This document shows, piece by piece, positions 60,849 through 64,000 of a DNA stretch of 64,000 bases (within the stretch, counting starts at the first letter, position 1; each line of letters begins with the position of its first letter). The translations under genes and the position numbers were made by a program. The notes under the pieces were generated by a model. The model saw only the letters and a list, made by a program, of their open reading frames with translations. It had not been told where the DNA came from and did not search any database. Origin of the DNA: an uncultured Lachnospiraceae bacterium. GTDB lineage: Bacteria; Bacillota; Clostridia; Lachnospirales; Lachnospiraceae. Where the stretch lies: contig UQWA01000011.1 in assembly GCA_900544685.1 (NCBI GenBank), positions 21,272-85,271 of the forward strand, read 5' to 3'.

Positions 60849-62503
60849 TGTCGATGATAATGATTGAGAATCTGAAATATAAATATCCAGGCACAGACCA
60901 TCTGGCACTTGATGGGATCAGTCTTTCCATTGAAAAAGGAGAATTTATCGGAATTATCGGACAGAATGGTGCAGGAAAAAGTACGCTGTGTCAGGCAATG
61001 GTAGGGCTGGTTCCACAGTTTTACCATGGAGCTTACGGCGGCGCTGTAAGGGTAAAGGAACGTCTGGCAGAGCAGGTACCAGTGCAGGAATTGTGTGAAG
61101 ATGTAGGACTGATCTTTCAGAATCCATTTAACCAGCTCTCCGGTGCAAAAGATACGGTTTATGGCGAAGTGGCATTTGGACTTCAGAATCTGGGAATCGA
61201 ACGGGAAGAGATGAAGAGTCGTATCGAAAAAGTGTTAAAACAGTTGGATATCTGGCAGTATCGTGACCGCAATCCTTTTGACTTATCCGGAGGACAGATG
61301 CAGAGAGTGGCAATTGCCAGTATTCTTGTGATGCAGCCTGAAGTCATGATCTTAGATGAGCCAACTTCCCAGTTGGATCCGGAAGGAACAGAAGAGGTAT
61401 TTCGTGTGGTAGATCAGCTTTCCAAGACGGGAAAGACGATCATTATGGTGGAACAGAAGCTGGAAAAGATGGCAAAATACTGTGACAGATTGATTTTGAT
61501 GCAGGCTGGTAAAGTAGTGGATTTTGATACACCGGAAAAGATCTTTGCAAGGGACGACTTAAACGAGATAGGGATTCAGCTACCGGCCTTCGTACGTATC
61601 AGCAAACAATGTGGCTTGTCCAATCCAGATGGTACCTATCCGGTTACGCTTGAGTCAATGATCGCATTATATGAGCAGCAAAGCGATAAGGAGAATCTGC
61701 CACAGGAATTAAAGCCTGAAATGAAACAGACAGTCCGAACACAAAGCTCAAAAAAATTGTTTCGGATGGAAGATATTTCTTTTTCCTATCAGAAGCATGT
61801 TCCGGTGTTGGATCATTTGAATCTGTCTTTCGATCAAAGAACGACAGCCATCATCGGACAAAACGGTGCGGGAAAAACCACATTGGTTCGTCTGTTAAAA
61901 GGCTTACTGAAGCCTGTTTCCGGAACCGTGTATTTCGGCGGAGAGGATATTTCCAAAAAGACAGTAGCCATGCTGGCGGGAAAAGTGGGATATGTATTCC
62001 AGAATCCGGATGATCAGATCTTCAAATACAATGTGCTGGATGAAGTTATGTTTGGCCCTCTGAATATTGGAATGTCGCAGGAAGAGGCGAAAGAGAAGGC
62101 CGAGAAAGCTCTGGAGATGATGGGACTGTCCGGAAAAGAAAAAGAGAATCCTTATGATCTGGAGATGTATGAGCGAAAAATGGTAGCTATTGCATCGGTA
62201 GTGGCTATGGATACCGATGTGGTGATCCTGGATGAGCCGACAATCGCACAGGACTATCCGGGAAAAAAGAGAATCGGAGATATGATTGCCAGCCTGGCTG
62301 AAAATGGAAAACTGGTGATTGCGATTCTTCATGATATGGATTTTGTAGCGGAGAGATTTGAACGGGTGATTGTTATGGCACATGGAACGATCTTGGCAGA
62401 CGGAACTTCGGAAGAAATATTCGCTCAGGATGCAATACTGAAAGAAGCCAGATTACAGAAACCATATATGACACAGTTAATGGAGAGGTTTGCTAGAAAA
62501 TGA
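60848..62503 (+). CDS. ECF transporter fused double ATPase (EcfA-EcfA')
   Basis: 551 residues holding two ABC ATPase domains. Domain 1 (about 5-245) has Walker A GQNGAGKST at 38-46, signature LSGGQ at 146-150 and catalytic Glu171, but its switch residue is Gln203 (VEQK) instead of His. Domain 2 (about 305-540) has Walker A at 337-345, Glu463 and switch His495, but its signature reads LEMYE at 438-442. Both changes fall in the same composite ATP site, so one site is canonical and one degenerate. The ATG at 60848 overlaps the ecfT stop; the frame before it is shadow. It overlaps the regulator gene by four bases. Confidence 0.93.
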   Translation: MSMIMIENLKYKYPGTDHLALDGISLSIEKGEFIGIIGQNGAGKSTLCQAMVGLVPQFYHGAYGGAVRVKERLAEQVPVQELCEDVGLIFQNPFNQLSGAKDTVYGEVAFGLQNLGIEREEMKSRIEKVLKQLDIWQYRDRNPFDLSGGQMQRVAIASILVMQPEVMILDEPTSQLDPEGTEEVFRVVDQLSKTGKTIIMVEQKLEKMAKYCDRLILMQAGKVVDFDTPEKIFARDDLNEIGIQLPAFVRISKQCGLSNPDGTYPVTLESMIALYEQQSDKENLPQELKPEMKQTVRTQSSKKLFRMEDISFSYQKHVPVLDHLNLSFDQRTTAIIGQNGAGKTTLVRLLKGLLKPVSGTVYFGGEDISKKTVAMLAGKVGYVFQNPDDQIFKYNVLDEVMFGPLNIGMSQEEAKEKAEKALEMMGLSGKEKENPYDLEMYERKMVAIASVVAMDTDVVILDEPTIAQDYPGKKRIGDMIASLAENGKLVIAILHDMDFVAERFERVIVMAHGTILADGTSEEIFAQDAILKEARLQKPYMTQLMERFARK

Positions 62504-63066
62504 ATGGACGAGAAAGAAGAAATAAAATCATTCAGATGCTGTCGGAGAGCAGTGAGGCGCTTTCAGGAAAAGAACTGGCAGGAATATTAGATGTAAGCAG
62601 ACAGGTAATTGTACAGGATATTGCACTTTTGCGGGCACAGGATCATGAAATTCTTTCGACCAATCAGGGATATTTGCTTACAGGTGAGAAAAAGATCAGC
62701 CGGGTATTCAAAGTCGTTCACAGTGACAAAGAAGTGGAAGAGGAACTGAAACTGATCGTGGATTATGGTGGACATGTGGAAGATGTGTTTGTATATCACA
62801 AGATCTATGGAATTGTCCGTGCAGACCTTCATATTGCCAGCAGGAACGATATCAGAGAATTTCTCGGAGACCTGAAAAACGGACATTCTGCGTTGTTGAA
62901 AAACATTACATCTGATTATCATTATCATACGGTGAGTGCACCATCTGAAAAACTCCTGGATCTGATTCAGAATAAACTGCAGGAAAGAGGATTTCTGGCA
63001 GAATTGAAAGATTACGAACCAATCAATTTTTGGGAGAAAGAGACAGAGGAAAAGGATAACAAATGA
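62500..63066 (+). CDS. niaR: NiaR-like transcriptional repressor (HTH plus 3H domain)
   Basis: 188 residues: an N-terminal winged helix (RRNKIIQML, LAGILDVSRQVIVQDIALLRAQ) and a C-terminal 3H domain with conserved His in VVHSDKEV, YGGHVEDVFVYHKIYG and DYHYHTVSAPS, a likely metal and ligand site. NiaR proteins of this type repress niacin uptake and NAD synthesis genes when nicotinate is present. Here the gene is translationally coupled to the ECF ATPase and, through a four-base overlap, to the kinase, so it probably controls its own operon through the palindrome at 59398-59426. Confidence 0.88.
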   Translation: MNGRERRNKIIQMLSESSEALSGKELAGILDVSRQVIVQDIALLRAQDHEILSTNQGYLLTGEKKISRVFKVVHSDKEVEEELKLIVDYGGHVEDVFVYHKIYGIVRADLHIASRNDIREFLGDLKNGHSALLKNITSDYHYHTVSAPSEKLLDLIQNKLQERGFLAELKDYEPINFWEKETEEKDNK

Positions 63067-63950
63067 AAAAAGTAAGAATTTTAGGAATCGGTGTGGCCAC
63101 GCTGGACATTTATGTCAATCAGGGGCGGATGTATCCGGGCGGAAATGAATATAATGTAGCGTGTAATGCTGCAAGCCTGGGTGCTGAAGCAGGATTCCTT
63201 GGTGTTTTTGCAAAGAATCCTGCAGGTGAACTTCTGGAACAGACTCTGAAAGAAAGGGATATCTGTCTTACTATGTGTCGCCATGAAGAAGGATCCAGTG
63301 GTTATAGTCTGGTGGAACTGAAAGAAGATGGAGATCGTGTTTTTCTGGAATGGAATCAGGATGGGGTGACAGAACGTTATCCGATTGAATTTACCAAAGA
63401 GGAATTAGACTATATTCAAAGTTATCAGGCAGTCAGCGTGGGAAGATGTGCTTCGGTGGCAGTGGAAAAGATTCGAAAAATGAAAGAGTATGGAATTAAT
63501 GTGTGCTATGATTTTCATGAAATCTATACCGAAGAAGATATCAGAGAAATTGCACCATTGCTTCGCTATGCGTTCTTTTCCTGCAGTCATCTGACAGAAG
63601 AAGAAATTCGACATAATCTGAAGGTTGCGGTAGAACAGGGAGCAGGAATTGCCATAGGAACCAGAGGACCACTGTCCGTCTTCGCCTATGACGGAAAACG
63701 GTACTATGAACAGGAAGCCTGTAAGGTGGAAGAAGTAAAAGATGCCCTGGGAGCAGGAGATTCTTTTATCGGAGCCTTTCTGGTGAACTATCTGCAGTAC
63801 GATGAATGGACAGAAGAAGAACGCATCTCCTATGCATTAAAACAGGCCGTGGAGCATGCAGCATCCGTGATCCAGGTGGAAGGAAGCATCGGCGTTGGAT
63901 ACGATGTGGAAGCAGACCAGGTAAAAGAAATGGTCGGAATGGAAATTTAG
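63063..63950 (+). CDS. PfkB-family sugar/nucleoside kinase
   Basis: 295-residue kinase of the ribokinase/PfkB fold. The N-terminal substrate motif is GGNEYNVACNAASLG and the C-terminal anion-hole motif DALGAGDSFIGAF with the catalytic Asp. The protein resembles fructoselysine 6-kinase (FrlD) in this overall pattern, and PfkB kinases also act on nucleosides. As last gene of an ECF-3H operon it probably phosphorylates the imported compound and traps it in the cell. The 50 bases after it contain a short inverted repeat (CTCGG/CCGAG, 63968-63988) but no T run before the window ends. Confidence 0.88.
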   Translation: MKKVRILGIGVATLDIYVNQGRMYPGGNEYNVACNAASLGAEAGFLGVFAKNPAGELLEQTLKERDICLTMCRHEEGSSGYSLVELKEDGDRVFLEWNQDGVTERYPIEFTKEELDYIQSYQAVSVGRCASVAVEKIRKMKEYGINVCYDFHEIYTEEDIREIAPLLRYAFFSCSHLTEEEIRHNLKVAVEQGAGIAIGTRGPLSVFAYDGKRYYEQEACKVEEVKDALGAGDSFIGAFLVNYLQYDEWTEEERISYALKQAVEHAASVIQVEGSIGVGYDVEADQVKEMVGMEI

Positions 63951-64000
63951 GACAATAAGCGGGAATCCTCGGCAATTCAATTACCGAGATGAAAGCGCAG

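Noticed and set aside
1..64000. Mobile elements, CRISPR arrays, rRNA and tRNA genes
   Set aside because: No transposase, integrase or phage gene, no regularly spaced repeats and no RNA gene sequences were noticed. This was by reading, not by a search program, so a divergent RNA gene could have been missed.

Overview
The window reads as a chromosomal segment of a strictly anaerobic, low-to-moderate GC Firmicute, most likely a Lachnospiraceae gut commensal (Blautia/Ruminococcus-like; this placement is inference from gene content and style, not a search). Supporting signs are strong AGGAGG-type ribosome binding sites, frequent TTG/GTG starts, TTGACA/TATAAT promoters, a Bce-type peptide-resistance module, ECF vitamin transport, TRAP transport and selenium genes. 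No rRNA, tRNA, CRISPR array, insertion sequence or prophage was recognised. The only obvious decay product is a deleted copy of one gene near 47.6 kb.

Layout. 0.1-8 kb: class A penicillin-binding protein (minus), a YigZ-family protein, then murI, a DUF1934 gene and pyrC-pyrK-pyrD in one run. 8-12.6 kb: a phosphate regulon, pstS-pstC-pstA-pstB-phoU, followed by a small membrane protein whose promoter is a near copy of the pstS promoter with the same TTACAT repeats. The PstS has its two halves in reversed order. 12.7-20 kb: a diguanylate cyclase with a LacI-like sensor, two tandem paralogous membrane proteins of unknown function, an HD phosphohydrolase and an RlmI-like methyltransferase. 20-21 kb: an SdpR/SdpI-like pair with two palindromic operators.

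21-32.7 kb: two complete Opp/Dpp/Nik-type ABC operons with different gene orders, separated by an MscS channel and sharing an unusual leader element. 32.8-34.5 kb: a secreted SH3b protein and a chorismate mutase-like/shikimate kinase fusion. 34.5-45 kb: a hydroaromatic (quinate/shikimate) cluster. It holds a TRAP transporter, AroD, an MFS carrier, a LysR regulator, a large flavin/Fe-S enoate-reductase-type enzyme and two AroE paralogues. The set could take up quinate or shikimate, interconvert it and reduce its double bond as an electron sink.

45-53.3 kb: DUF2325 protein, exonuclease III, glycerate kinase, then a selenium-type module (cysteine desulfurase family, YedE, TusA, DUF3343), a Cys-rich U32-like protein whose partial duplicate lies at 47.6 kb, a nitroreductase and a GNAT protein. 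53.4-59.3 kb: MATE exporter and a BceRS-BceAB module with a BceR-type box in front of bceAB. 59.4-64 kb: an ECF transporter operon (S, T, fused A-A) continuing into a 3H-domain NiaR-like regulator and a PfkB kinase. This arrangement suggests import and phosphorylation of a small vitamin or nucleoside, possibly an NAD precursor.
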